Part shown: positions 54,291-64,000 of the stretch, one piece after another
Layout of the letters: each line of letters opens with the position of its first letter
Numbering within the stretch: position 1 is the first letter of the stretch
Assembly (NCBI GenBank): GCA_030686995.1
Contig: CM060688.1
Span: 201,972,718 to 202,036,717, forward strand
Origin: Artemisia argyi
Lineage: Eukaryota > Streptophyta > Magnoliopsida > Asterales > Asteraceae
Direction of reading: 5' to 3'
Length of the DNA: 64,000 nt
Translations under genes and position numbers: made by a program
Notes under the pieces: generated by a model
Databases searched by the model: none
The model's input: only the letters and a program-made list of their open reading frames with translations
Told to the model about the DNA's origin: nothing

Positions 54291-54632
54291 TGGGTTGATC
54301 ACTGTTTCAACCTTATCCATTTATCATTAATCTTTCCTTTTTTTTAATTCACTCAAAAATTAGTTATAAGCTGTTCTCACTATTCAACGTAAACTTTCAA
54401 TTTCATTTCCATCTTCCATATCTCTAACCCAATATGATTAATCTCTAAATAATCATGTTAGATCCGGGTCCATTATCTAATCCTAAACCTAATTTGGTTC
54501 TACCTCCTGTTAATAAAGATGATTTCCTTAAACCTAAGAAAACCACTCGTACGATGAAACCTGGGAATAAATCTACAATGAAACACATAATATGCTGGGG
54601 AATACTACTAAGGGCACATTTAATAGGCTTTT

Positions 54633-55082
54633 TGTTCTACAGGTTGTTTGGGAGGATTCCAGGATCGAAATGATCTTAACAACACATGCTAATCATCATA
54701 TAAAAATAAGAATTGATATAAATGAAACAAGGAAAGATTGGGTGAACCCTTTATATTGATATAAGTGAATCTGAAAGAGTTACAAAAATTGTTTACAGAA
54801 TCTACACTATTTATACATAATGAAAAGGTGTGTAGAAAGGGTTGTGATGGTTCATTAGAATCCAGCAGATGCGATGGTTCGTTTCAACCATTGTGTCCCT
54901 TCGATATTAACTGTTAATAACTGTCAAATATGACAAGTCATAAATCCTTTGTATTCACCCTTATTGGTCGAAATTAAGTCTGCTATGTTTCTGTAATTTC
55001 TAGTGCGAATTGCAGCCCATGACAGACAAAGTATGCAACCTTTCTTGTTGAAACAAAGTTTAATGGATTATGTTTTCCAACA
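54633..55082 (-). repeat. 3' LTR of TRIM-like element
   Basis: Left LTR, 450 bp, TG...CA ended, next to the polypurine tract at 55083-55097. Confidence 0.93.
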
Positions 55083-55686
55083 TATTCCCCCCTAATCTAT
55101 TAAACTTTGTTCTCTTCAATCTCCTTGCAATCTCCTTGTTCCTTGATGCTTTCTTTGATTTTTCTTTTAATCTTGATGTCTTCAAATATTTGGTGCGTCA
55201 CTGATTTTATGATATTCTGTGACTTCAAGGCAAAGTAAATCCCTTAGCCTTCTTCCTACACCGTTTGTGAAGTTTGTTGATACTTGTTAATAAAGATCTT
55301 AAAAAATAAAAATGCTCAATCTGATGACTGTTCTTCTCAATGGGTTTTAATCACTTGATCTTTTCGACCATTATGACAAATCCCTTGCCTTGTGAAACAA
55401 GTCCATGTTTCAGTATGTGATTCCCTTGCTATAATAGCAATTGAAGTCGTCCAAAAATATTGATTGTAGCATGTAGATCTTCTGCCTTGTATAGTCAGGC
55501 CAAGTATCTTCATTTGAGAAATATCTTCAGGGCTTTTGTTGGTCAAGCGCAAAACCAACAAGCCTTTTTAAATGGCCTCCATTATTTCCATGGCTGCCTG
55601 GCATTCTTAAAAGCATCTCTAATCGAATGAATGATGATTGTAAAGAATGATTTGATGTTGTTAGATCCCTTCAGCTCTGATACCAA
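55083..55686 (-). other. Interior of TRIM-like element
   Basis: 604 bp with the primer-binding site at 55673-55686 (complementary to the initiator Met tRNA) and the polypurine tract at 55083-55097. The 74-codon frame at 55337-55561 shows no gag or pol motif. Confidence 0.85.
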
Positions 55687-56136
55687 TGTTCTACAGGTTG
55701 TTTGGGAGGATTCCTGGATCGAAATGATCTTAACAACATATGATAATCATCATATAAAAATAAGAATTGATATAAGTGAAACAAGGAAAGATTGGGTGAA
55801 CCCTTTATATTGATATAAATGAATCTAAAAGAGTTACAAAAATTGTTTACAGAATCTACACTATTTATACATAATGAAAAGGTGTGTAGAAAGGGTTGTG
55901 ATGGTTCATTAGAGTCCAGCTGATACGATGGTTCGTTTCAACCATTGTGTCCCTTCGATAATAACTGTTAATAACTGTCAAATATGACAAGTCATCAATC
56001 CTTTGTATTCACCCTTATTGGTCGAAATTAAGTCTGCTATGTTTATGTAATTTCTAGTGCGAATTGCAGCCCATGACAGACAAAGTATGCAGCCTTTCTT
56101 GTTGAAACAAAGTTTAATGGATTATGTTTTCCAACA
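55687..56136 (-). repeat. 5' LTR of TRIM-like element
   Basis: Right LTR, 450 bp, next to the primer-binding site. On the minus strand it carries a possible TATA (GTATAAATAGTG, around 55861-55872). Confidence 0.93.
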
Positions 56137-56850
56137 CTTTTAACTTGGTCTAGCTCAAAGGGTAGTGATACGGCTACGGATATGGAAGATTTGCAATTTT
56201 GGGATACTTGTACTGGTACTGAATATGGTAAGGGTGATTTGGGAGGTTCTAGAAGTGTTATAGGTAGCGATGGTAGTGTTTTGGAGGGTATGGAGATTGA
56301 GAATAATGGTGGTAGTGTTTCTAAGGGTATTGTAACTGGGATGGGTGGTGGTTCAGATGGCAGTGTTAGTGATAATCCAGCTTTAGCTACTAATTGGTCT
56401 ACTAATACAAGTGTTAAGAATGTTAATGCTAGTGATATTTTGCCTGATATTCCTTTTCCAGTAAGTGAGAACCCAGTTTTGAATCCTAACGTCACTAATG
56501 ATAAGGCTAAAAATGCTAAAAAGGTTAATTTTGGGGATGAAAGGGTGCTGGGAATAATCAAGGCTGTGTTTGATAGTATTGGGAATTTTAGTGTAAATGA
56601 AAAGGTGCCATGGGTGGTGGTGCTGTTAGCAATTTTAGTGTTGATGATTTAACGAAGGCTTAGGAGGTGTTTAGTAATGTGCTTAATGATGGTCAGAGCA
56701 AGGTAAATGTGGATGAGAGGGTGCTAGGTATGTTCAAGGCTGTCTTTGATAGTGTTGGTAATGTTACTAGGTTTGGTAGTAGTTCTGTTAGCAACTTAGG
56801 TGTTGGTGATGTTAGTAAGGATAGGGAGATGCCTGATGAAGTCTACCAAG

Positions 56851-57335
56851 AAAGCGTATGTTCATTGATCATCATACATGTGAAACCTTTTATATGTACA
56901 CATGACGAGAGAGGGTTTTGTGAAATTGGGATGCGATCGACCTTCATCGACCCGGCCGGTCGACTGACCATTGTGGGTAGCCAGAGAGAGATACCGATCG
57001 GGGTAAATTAAAGGATATAAAAAGATGGTAGTATGTTTTTTTTTTCTTTGTGTTTGGGTTGTAGTTGTACAGGCTTTATATATGAATTATGATTATAATG
57101 TACATTAAAAAGGTAATTAAGGTCTAGACGGTTTTTTGTTTTTAAATCACAAGCATAATGATAGATTAAATGGGATGTTACAAATCAATTAAATGGGTTG
57201 TTAATTTCTGATGTAATGTAACTTATATTCATGTGTATGTTTTGATTTCCTAGCACAAGACAAATCTTTCTTTAATAAGTAATTTGTTGAATCTGAATTT
57301 TTAAGCCTTTTATTAATAGCATGTCCCAAATACTT

Positions 57336-57341
<6 letters not shown>
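56851..57341 (+). other. Unidentified sequence after the LINE remnant
   Basis: From about 56855 similarity to LINE texture ends. The stretch 56900-57010 is richer in GC than its surroundings and is open as MRSTFIDPAGRLTIVGSQRE followed by a stop at 57009-57011. It could be the last exon of an unrelated gene or part of another element. No family is recognised; the rest to 57341 is AT-rich. Confidence 0.3.

Positions 57342-57422
<81 letters not shown>
57342..57422. repeat. (TA)n microsatellite
   Basis: About 80 bp of uninterrupted AT/TA repeat, ending at the left arm of a foldback element. Confidence 0.95.
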
Positions 57423-57426
<4 letters not shown>

Positions 57427-58070
57427 TCGAGTTATATTACAAACCAAACATTCCTCACATACCAAGGGACTCATCCTCACCATCCATCTAAAAAGGAAAT
57501 CAATGGTTGAGATTAAAAGGATTTTATTATTTCACCCATTTTTTATAATTTAAATATCTCTTAAACCGTTAATCGTTAAGCGAAAATAATTACACCATCG
57601 CGACGGTCATTTAATTATCTTTCTATAGACGGGCACTTTGATATACTTTCGAAAAAAAAAAAATCATTTTTTTCACGTTTTTTTTTCCTGGCCGAAAAAA
57701 AAATCATATACGATATTGCATATCATATATGATATGCAATATCATATATTATATGTAATATCATATATGATTTTGAAAAAAAAACGTCAAAAAAACGAAA
57801 AAAAATTTTTTTGTCGAAAATATATCAATTAGCCTATCTATAGAAAGATAATTAAATGCTCGTCGTAACGGTATATTTTTTTTCGCTTAACGATTAACGG
57901 TTTGAAAGATATTAATATTTGAAAAAAAAGGATGAAAGTGGGTTTTTTAAATTGTTGAGATTAATCTCATCCATTAGATCAAATAAAGATGAAGGGAAGA
58001 TGGAGGGTGGAGATTAGTCCCTTGGTATTTAAAGAAAGTGCGGTCCTTCTTTACTCATATATATAAAAGA
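57423..58070. mobile_element. Foldback element beside a (TA)n tract
   Basis: The left arm (57455-57655) contains ACCAAGGGACTCATCCTCAC, AAACCGTTAATCGTTAAGCG and TTTAATTATCTTTCTATAGA. The right arm (57815-58035) has the same words on the other strand (for example CGCTTAACGATTAACGGTTT at 57884). The middle (57705-57775) is a palindromic series of CATATATGATATGCAATATC words. Arms are near 200 bp and moderately diverged. It is bounded by TA-rich sequence on both sides (57342-57422 and ATATATAT at 58059-58066). Class uncertain; insertion in TA microsatellites is known for some MITEs. Confidence 0.75.
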
Positions 58071-58479
58071 TAGGTTTTTTTTTTTTTTTCTTTTAAATAA
58101 AGTAGTATGATGATGCCTCTCAACGCGAAGCCTACGTGGCAAAATGAAGATATTAACTAGTGCACATACCTTCAATTTCTTCCAACACCTTTCAAGCCAC
58201 GGTCTTGTGAATCTCGGTGCTTCTGGCCTCATATTCCTTAAGTGTAGAAAAATAATACTCCGCAAAGTCTAGCTTGGATGGATCCTAATTATACTTTGAA
58301 ATTATAGGGCAACTAGTAAAACGTGAGTTTAAGTCTATGAATTTTTGTACAGCAAAACAGTTTACCTTTACCTAGCTGTAAAACATGTTTTAAATGTTTG
58401 CTTACTAATCTAGAACACACATGTTTCAAATTGTCAGAAAAAAGGTTACATAAATCACGAATTTGAATTTGTGTAAAGT
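58071..58479. other. Unassigned sequence
   Basis: AT-rich; the open frame at 58029-58265 overlaps the foldback arm and lacks recognisable motifs. Confidence 0.4.
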
Positions 58480-59496
58480 TTACATTTCACATCCACTAAC
58501 CTTAACCTTATCGCGTCTCTTCCTCGAGCGCTTACGCTTACCACACAATCTTGATTCGGAAGGTAGATTTCCCCTTGGTACGGTGATAGATACCTTCTCA
58601 GCATAAAGCTACATAAAAATAACCAAATTAGAGAGACATAATTAAGCTACTATTATAGAATTCTACCATAAATAAAACTAGTCATATAACCTGCAAGAAA
58701 AGAGTGCATCCCCCTAGATGTATCTCTTTGGTTCCCTTGCTGTTCTTGTAAGTTTTAATTCCCTTCACGAGCCTATCAATTGCAAACGTTGCCCATCTTT
58801 TCTTCCTAAGGCAACTAAATAAGACAGGGGCAAGTCTTTTTCTGATGGTGCACAAACAATATATCGCAAGGCGAATAAAATGTAAGCTCGTTTCACATTA
58901 TCCTCATCTAAGCCCTCACTCAATTCTATCATAACCTTTTCCATGCCGATGTGATTTTGTCCCTCCTCTACAAAGTCTCGCTTGAGCTCGAGTTCGGTTG
59001 GTAGAGGTTTAATTTGAGCTTTCCGAGGTTTCTTTTTACCTTTCCGAGGTTTATTTTGACCTTCCCGAGGTTTATTTTGACCTTCTCGAGGTATCTTAAT
59101 CTCCTCCTCACCATCTTCAATTCCCATTATTCGGGTGAAATCGTTGGCCGTGAGTACACACGTTTCACCCTCAAGTTCGAGACTATTGTCTTGTGTGTTA
59201 AACATAGTAGCTAACCTTTTGATCATGGCATTATTTTGAATATGGCGCTCCATCAGCAAGAGTTTGTGAAATGGGGTATCTTCCAACCATTTTCGCCTCT
59301 CGGGCCCTAATCTCTCCAAAGTATCTACGAAATGGTTGGTCCTACACCTAACTACAACTTTGACTTTGGGTTGTTTATTCCCATACTTGAGTTTTTCTTC
59401 CTTCGGCATGGAATTCCAAATTTTTGCTATGTCTACTTTCTTCATTTTTTTGTTCAGCTCCTTTTGTTCCCTCTGGAACGCGTTCCATCCATTCAT
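58480..59496 (-). pseudogene. Plant-specific protein with HMG-like start, basic repeats and DUF1985-like region
   Basis: Exon A (59496 to 58691): an HMG-box-like stretch (NGWNAFQREQKEL, AKIWNSMPKEEKLKY), then a region like the DUF1985/aminotransferase-like domains of transposon-related plant proteins (FVDTLERLGPERRKWLEDTP, CVLTANDFTRIMGIEDGEEE), then four 7-residue repeats (PREGQNK, PREGQNK, PRKGKKK, PRKAQIK at about 59018-59100). One base is missing near 58805: the upstream frame ends at 58765, while the next frame reads WATFAIDRLVKGIKTYKNSK and GGCTLFLQ to a donor at 58690. An 82-bp intron leads to exon B (58608-58480) with GKRKRSRKRRDK, a likely nuclear localisation signal, and a stop. Function unknown; it may belong to a transposon-derived family. 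Confidence 0.5.
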
Positions 59497-59608
59497 TTCT
59501 GGTTCGACAATCTATTTTGAACAAGAAAACACATTATAAGTAGGACATTTGTTTTTGAAATAGTTAAAGTAGTCAAGTTGTGTCTAACCAAAGGGTTCTC
59601 ACAAATAG

Positions 59609-59940
59609 GTCATTGATGGAAACTATGTGCGCATACCTTATGACATGACCAATCTATACACTGACGAGGCTACCTCAAAGGATGCATTGATCAAAGAAAT
59701 ATTTCCTTCCTTGGTCAGCAACGCTCATTCATCTGCTGATATAATTTCAAGAGTAATCTTATCAACTAAAAATGAACATGTTGACAACATTAATGATCAT
59801 ATGATTGAAAAATTTCCGGGTGAAGAGAAAGTTTACTATAGTTTTGATGAGCAGCACATGAACAACTTCTATCCTATGAAATCCTTAAACTTGCTCAATG
59901 TTAGCAGATTGCCCCTTACTACTGTTGGTTTTATAGACAA
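59609..59940 (+). pseudogene. PIF1-like helicase (Helitron-type) C-terminal fragment
   Basis: The frame reads VIDGNYVRIPYDMTNLYTDE, KEIFPSLVSN, RVILSTKNEHVDNINDHMIE and FPGEEKVYYSFDE, then LNLLNVSRLPL. These blocks (RaILsTKNexVdxlNdxml, FPGexxxYxSxD) characterise the C-terminal helicase region of plant Helitron RepHel and PIF1-like proteins. Walker motifs are missing upstream, and the frame departs from the family after SRLPL near 59925. Fragment only. Confidence 0.88.
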
Positions 59941-59956
59941 AATAATAATAGTCGTG

Positions 59957-60714
59957 TGTTAGGATCGAACTTGAGATCACGGGATTGCACACAATACGTA
60001 TGAAGAGGAAATGTAATAATTATTTATAAAATGTTATAATTAATTATTAAACACAAAACAAATAAATAATAATTAGTATTATTGATTAATGACTAATTAA
60101 TTATTATAAGAAGATTAGGAAACTAATTACTAGACAATACATGGAAACAAGAGAAGGTTCCGGAAACCCCTAGGGGGCACCAAACCGATCGGCCCAAGGA
60201 GGTCAACCCACCTCCTTTATGCCTTGAGCTCCAAGTAATGTCTAGTATATAAGCAAACCCAAGGTGAAGGTTTTTCTCATAACTTGTACACACACAACTT
60301 GGTGTTTTCTTCTCCTTCTCTTTTCTTGGTCGATCCAAAACCGAACACCCTTAGGGTTTCGATTTTTCTTGTGTCCAAAAAGTGATTTGTGTTTATTACT
60401 TGCATAAACTTTTCCTTGAATTAGTACGTGTGTACAAGAACGTGAATCAAACACACTATTGTTTGATTCTTGGATTGAATTACAAAAAGGTAAGGGGTAA
60501 TTCATATAATCCTTATAAACCCTAATTAGGGTTCATTGGTTCCGGAAGATTGCATTGATTCTTGTTCGGGCTAGAATCACTACGGTATGTTTACTATTTA
60601 AATTAATGATTAATTAATTACATGTTATTCGATCTATTATAATTGCTTCCGCTCATGCTCACTTTGACGTTCATGGTTTATTAATATGATTGTCATGATA
60701 TAATAATTCCAACA
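59957..60714 (+). repeat. Copia 5' LTR
   Basis: 758 bp starting TGTTAGGATCGAACTTGAG and ending AATAATTCCAACA, followed by the primer-binding site. A TATA box (TATATAA, 60246-60252) lies 290 bp in. It follows the helicase fragment directly; TCGTG at 59952-59956 would be the left target copy. Confidence 0.85.
60246..60252 (+). promoter_or_regulatory. TATA box in Copia LTR
   Basis: TATATAAGC in the middle of the LTR, at the expected U3/R position. Confidence 0.6.
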
Positions 60715-60715
60715 G

Positions 60716-60730
60716 TGGCATCTAGAGCCG
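60716..60730 (+). other. Copia primer-binding site
   Basis: TGGCATCTAGAGCCG one base after the LTR. It resembles the initiator Met tRNA complement TGGTATCAGAGC with changes. Confidence 0.7.
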
Positions 60731-62413
60731 TTATAATGTGTAATTAATTATCGCAACGCATAAAAATTGGATTTGATTCCTATAGTTACATGTTTTTTTT
60801 AGGGTTTATGTTTTTTTTCCCTAACCCTAATTTTGGGTCGAATGACCTTTTAGGGTTTTTAGGGTTTTGCTTTTAATTTTTTTTTAAAAAATTTGACTAG
60901 AAACCCTAAGATGTCATGTAATTATTATGCGTTTTAGTAAACGATCCTGGTGCAATATGTTAATTGTTAAGCTAAATCCATGAAAAAGTGCATATTTGCA
61001 TGAATTTTTATTGTGTTATTTAAATTGTTTAAATTGCTTATATATATTAATGGTTAAGTTATATTAAAACATGTAAATTTTAATAGATGTCGAATTGGGG
61101 AAGACTCCAATATTAAGTAATCAATTATGTGCTATGTGGTATTTATTTAACTTTGGCTTACACAATCGATTTATCGATGTATGTGGCTCTTTTTCTAAGA
61201 AAAAGAAAGCCCTAATTAAATTAATACGTTATACGCCTAGATTTGATTATTAATAGGACTCTTTAATAAGATTTGCATGTGGCTACATGTTTTATACATA
61301 TTTAATTGTTATGATTATGTATATGTGTTTATTTAGTTATTTTATTTTTTTATTGCAAATTACTTGTTTTGTTTATTTATTGTGTTAGACATGTTTATAT
61401 AAACGAAAAGGGTAATTTTTTGAATAGAAAAATAATACGGACTAAATAATGGCAAAATTGTTTTGGTTTTTTAAGAGTTAAAATTTCAAATGATTGGTTG
61501 ATTGATGTTTTTGTACGTAATGGTTAAATAGGCTTGACCGAAGTTTACACACTATAAGATGGGTATAAGGATGGCAACGCATTAAATTGTGGCCTTAGAT
61601 AGACAACATTCTGTCTTAACGCTCGTTTGTGTGTAAATTAGACTTACCGAACAACCATTACATGTACATTGTCATCTTAAGGGTGAATAATCCACAATTC
61701 CACAATGATTATCCGAAACACTAAGCTTTCGGGCTTATGCAAAAGTACGATATAGTGGACGATAATTGATGGTTATTCTTTAATTGGTGAACCCGATACC
61801 TCAATCAAAACTTTGTTATCTTACTCTTAGCAAATTGGTAATAAAAATGTTTTGTAAAACCAATGTTATGAAGTTGTATGCATGCTTCTTCATACATTAT
61901 TTTGATCACATCAAAATAGTTATACCCTTATAAAATTAAGTTGAATGTCATCTAATTAAGAACACTTGAAGTTGTAATTTACGTTAAGTGAGACTTGGCG
62001 AGATTGCAATGGAGAGGTAAACTTCACAAATTCATTGCTAGCAGATCAACTGATGTGATGGATTTGTGAATTTACAGTTTTTAAGTTAGACGACTTAAAT
62101 TGAGTAGGAAGTGAGACTTGGACTCAAGGCATTAAGATGGGGACTAAACATGCTTACAATACAAATGTTTTGTGATTGTAAATCCCATACATCTAGGAAT
62201 TGGACAAATGTTATGTCAATTACTTGTACGACAAGTTACCTCATATTATACTTTCATTACTAGCAGATCAACTGAATGTAATGAAACTATGTTTATGGAG
62301 GATCCTAGTTTTCAAGATTATTCTATGGATTTAGTTTCCTTGGGTATTTTAATTTTCTTGAAAAATTGTATTATCAAAAATACTAATGTTTTGAACTTTC
62401 TTTATCTGTAGAA
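60731..62413 (+). other. Long untranslated leader of Copia element
   Basis: Nearly 1.7 kb without a recognised frame between primer-binding site and gag. A word TAGCAGATCAACTGA(T/A)GT recurs at 62039 and 62261. Confidence 0.65.
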
Positions 62414-64000
62414 ATGGCTCAAACTGATAACACCAACTTATGTTCTGTGTTCAAAACTTATTTTGAACGAGAAAAATTGACTGGCTCGGAAAATTTCAAT
62501 GATTGGTACCGTTCACTAAGGGTTGTCCTGCGAGTGACTGGTCAACTCGAAATCTTGAAAACACCTTGTCCTGCTGAACCTGAAGGCACGGCAGCTACTG
62601 ATGCTGCTAAAGCCAAATGGAATCTTGATTGCAAGGAACATATTGATGTGGCCGCAATGATGTTAGGGGGAATGTCCACACCTCTTCAAAGACAGTTTGA
62701 GGAGTATTTTCCCATGAACATGATTGATGAACTCAAGAAACTTTATGAGAAACCATCAAATGTAGAGATTTACGATTTGATGGAAGCTCTACATGGTTGT
62801 AAGCAGGGTCCTGGTGAACCTGTGAGTGCTCATGTGTTGAAAATGAAGAGTTACATGGATCAACTACAAACACTTGGGAAACCCTATGACAATGATATGG
62901 CTGTGAACTTAATCAATAGATCCCTTGATAAGGAATTTAGTGGTTTTGTGAGGAACTTCAATATGCATTGCGTGGGGAAGACTGTAAGTGAATTGCACGC
63001 ACTGCTCATTGATTATGAGAAAGGTACACCACAAAAGGCTCCTACGCCCCAAGTACTAGCAATACAAGGGGGTAGAATTAACAAGCCAAATGCGAACAAG
63101 TAGAAGGGTAAAGGAAAGAAGAAGGATGATAAGAATAAGCAAGTTATGGCTTATCAACCATCTCAACCAAAGAAGAACCCTTCTATCAAGAATAATCCAA
63201 AGAAGGATCAAGGATGCCATTACTGCAAGGTGATGGGCCATTGGAAGAGGAATTGTCCTCTTTATCTCGATGACTTGCGAAACAATAGGGTTAAGAAGAC
63301 TGGGCACATGGGCGCCAGCACATCAGGTAACTTATTTGTCATTGAATTATTTACTTTATCTCATGAAATAAATTCCTGGGTATATGATACTGGATGTGGT
63401 ATTAATATTTGTAATACACTGCAGGGGTTTAGAGAGGAAAGGAGACTAGCCTATGGGGAGCAATTTCTGCATGTGGGAAATGGAGCACAAGCAGCAGTTG
63501 AAGCCATAGGAATGTTTGATTTAGTTTTACCTTCGGGTTTAGTACTTTGTTTAAACAATTGTCATTATGCACCTTCTATAATTAGAGGTGTTGTTTCCTT
63601 TTCATGTTTGTTGGATCTTGGTTTTTCTCATACTATTGATGGCAATAAAATTTCTGTTTCTTTAAATGGTGTATTTTATTTTAATGCTGTTGCTGTGAAT
63701 GGTGTGTTTGAAATTGATATGAATAATTGTGTGACTTCCAACAATAATAATAATTCGATGTACAACATAAGTAAGAGAATGAAGTATGACTTGAATTCGT
63801 CTTACCTTTGGCACTGTAGACTTGCCCATATAGGCAAGACTCGCATGCAAAAGCTACAACGTGAAGGGCTTTTGAATGATATCATTGATGAGTCATTTGA
63901 TAAATGCGAATCTTGTATTTCTGGGAAGATGACGAAGAAACCTTTTCATATTAATATGGAAAGAGCTTCAGATCTACTTGGTTTAATACACACGGATGTA
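62414..64000 (+). CDS. Copia gag-pol polyprotein with one amber codon, partial
   Basis: It starts at the ATG in GAAATGGCTC. Gag: FNDWYRSLRVVLRVTGQLE, then a UBN2-type gag domain with DLMEALHGCKQGPGEPVSAH. TAG at 63101-63103 follows NKPNANK; the same frame then continues open to 64000: zinc knuckle CHYCKVMGHWKRNC, protease active site VYDTGCGINIC, GAG_pre-integrase SSYLWHCRLAHIGKTRMQKL and CESCISGKM, and the integrase start LIHTDV. Related elements usually have Gln or Lys where the TAG stands, so a point mutation (CAG or AAG to TAG) is likeliest. Occasional readthrough would give the full polyprotein. Reverse transcriptase lies beyond the window. Confidence 0.9.

Larger units (their letters stand above)
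54633..56136 (-). mobile_element. Complete 1.5-kb non-autonomous LTR retrotransposon (TRIM-like)
   Basis: Two 450-bp LTRs (54633-55082 and 55687-56136) flank only 604 bp. CTTTT is duplicated exactly (54628-54632 and 56137-56141). On the minus strand each LTR starts TGTTGGAAAACATAATCC and ends CAAACAACCTGTAGAACA. The primer-binding site TTGGTATCAGAGCT and a polypurine tract TTAGGGGGGAATA are in place. By eye the LTRs differ at about 13 positions (near 97% identity). No gag or pol frame exists, so it must rely on proteins from another Copia element. Confidence 0.95.
54455..56850 (+). pseudogene. LINE ORF1 remnant split by an LTR element
   Basis: The first part reads MLDPGPLSNPKPNLVLPPVN and, after a 1-bp shift, NMLGNTTKGTFNRL up to 54632. 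The second part continues exactly after the inserted element with LTWSSSKGSDTATDMEDLQF, then a Gly/Ser-rich stretch. A module with DERVLGIIKAVFDSIGN is repeated as DERVLGMFKAVFDSVGN about 170 bp later, in a shifted frame. A stop at 56650-56652 and a frameshift there break it. It resembles N-terminal, low-complexity ORF1 sequence of Asteraceae LINEs. No CCHC domain follows. Confidence 0.65.
59957..64000 (+). mobile_element. Ty1-copia retrotransposon, 5' part (runs off the window)
   Basis: 5' LTR (59957-60714), primer-binding site, 1.7-kb leader and a gag-pol frame that is open to the window end except for a single amber codon. The coding quality is far better than in any other retrotransposon here, which suggests a recent insertion. 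The 3' part lies beyond the window. Confidence 0.93.

Overview
This is plant nuclear DNA: AT-rich, dominated by nested transposable elements, with very few intact genes. Lineage-specific protein motifs (an Athila polyprotein, LINEs with CCHC and RVT zinc-binding domains, and a Copia gag-like protein with a GQDVQTFT motif that I recall from daisy-family predicted proteins) suggest Asteraceae, probably tribe Anthemideae. That placement rests on memory of motifs, not on a search.

The only intact host-type gene is a 1279-codon CC-NB-LRR (CNL) resistance gene at 39233-43072. A broken paralogue lies at 14949-17813. Both sit behind related upstream blocks, made of Copia integrase debris followed by a promoter-proximal repeat with a TATA box. 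Further partial copies lie at 10824-13115 and 28280-29408. The window is therefore a segmentally duplicated R-gene neighbourhood that later filled with transposons.

Layout. 1-1935: terminal part of a gypsy LTR, inserted in a degenerate Copia pol (1936-3150, minus). 3303-3536: Harbinger-type MITE. 4741-5090: last-exon remnant of a T2 ribonuclease (minus). 5640-9275: 5'-truncated LINE. 9276-10823: leader and LTR of an Athila element. 10824-14715: duplicated Copia and promoter blocks. 14949-17813: CNL pseudogene. 18367-28279: Athila element (minus), 3' LTR truncated and pol broken. 28280-35281: Copia integrase copies, a hAT MITE family, two LTRs in inverted orientation around a gypsy integrase remnant. 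35365-36924: 5' end of another Copia element (minus). 37256-39006: long-TIR MULE with a nested MITE, inserted between the putative TATA box and the start codon of the intact CNL. 39233-43072: intact CNL.

44849-50625: CACTA-like element carrying a 2.1-kb foldback MULE. 51032-57000: LINE fragments, one of them split by a complete 1.5-kb non-autonomous LTR element with a perfect 5-bp target duplication. 57423-58070: foldback element next to a (TA)n tract. 58480-59496: plant-specific gene of unknown function with a frameshift (minus). 59609-59940: PIF1/Helitron helicase fragment. 59957-64000: 5' LTR, leader and gag-pol of a relatively young Copia element that runs off the window.

The most informative structures are the insertions that can be dated against empty sites in paralogous copies inside the same window: the MULE in the CNL promoter, the MITE in that MULE's terminal repeat, the hAT MITE shared by two integrase copies, and the LTR element in a LINE. 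I saw no tRNA, rRNA or CRISPR array.
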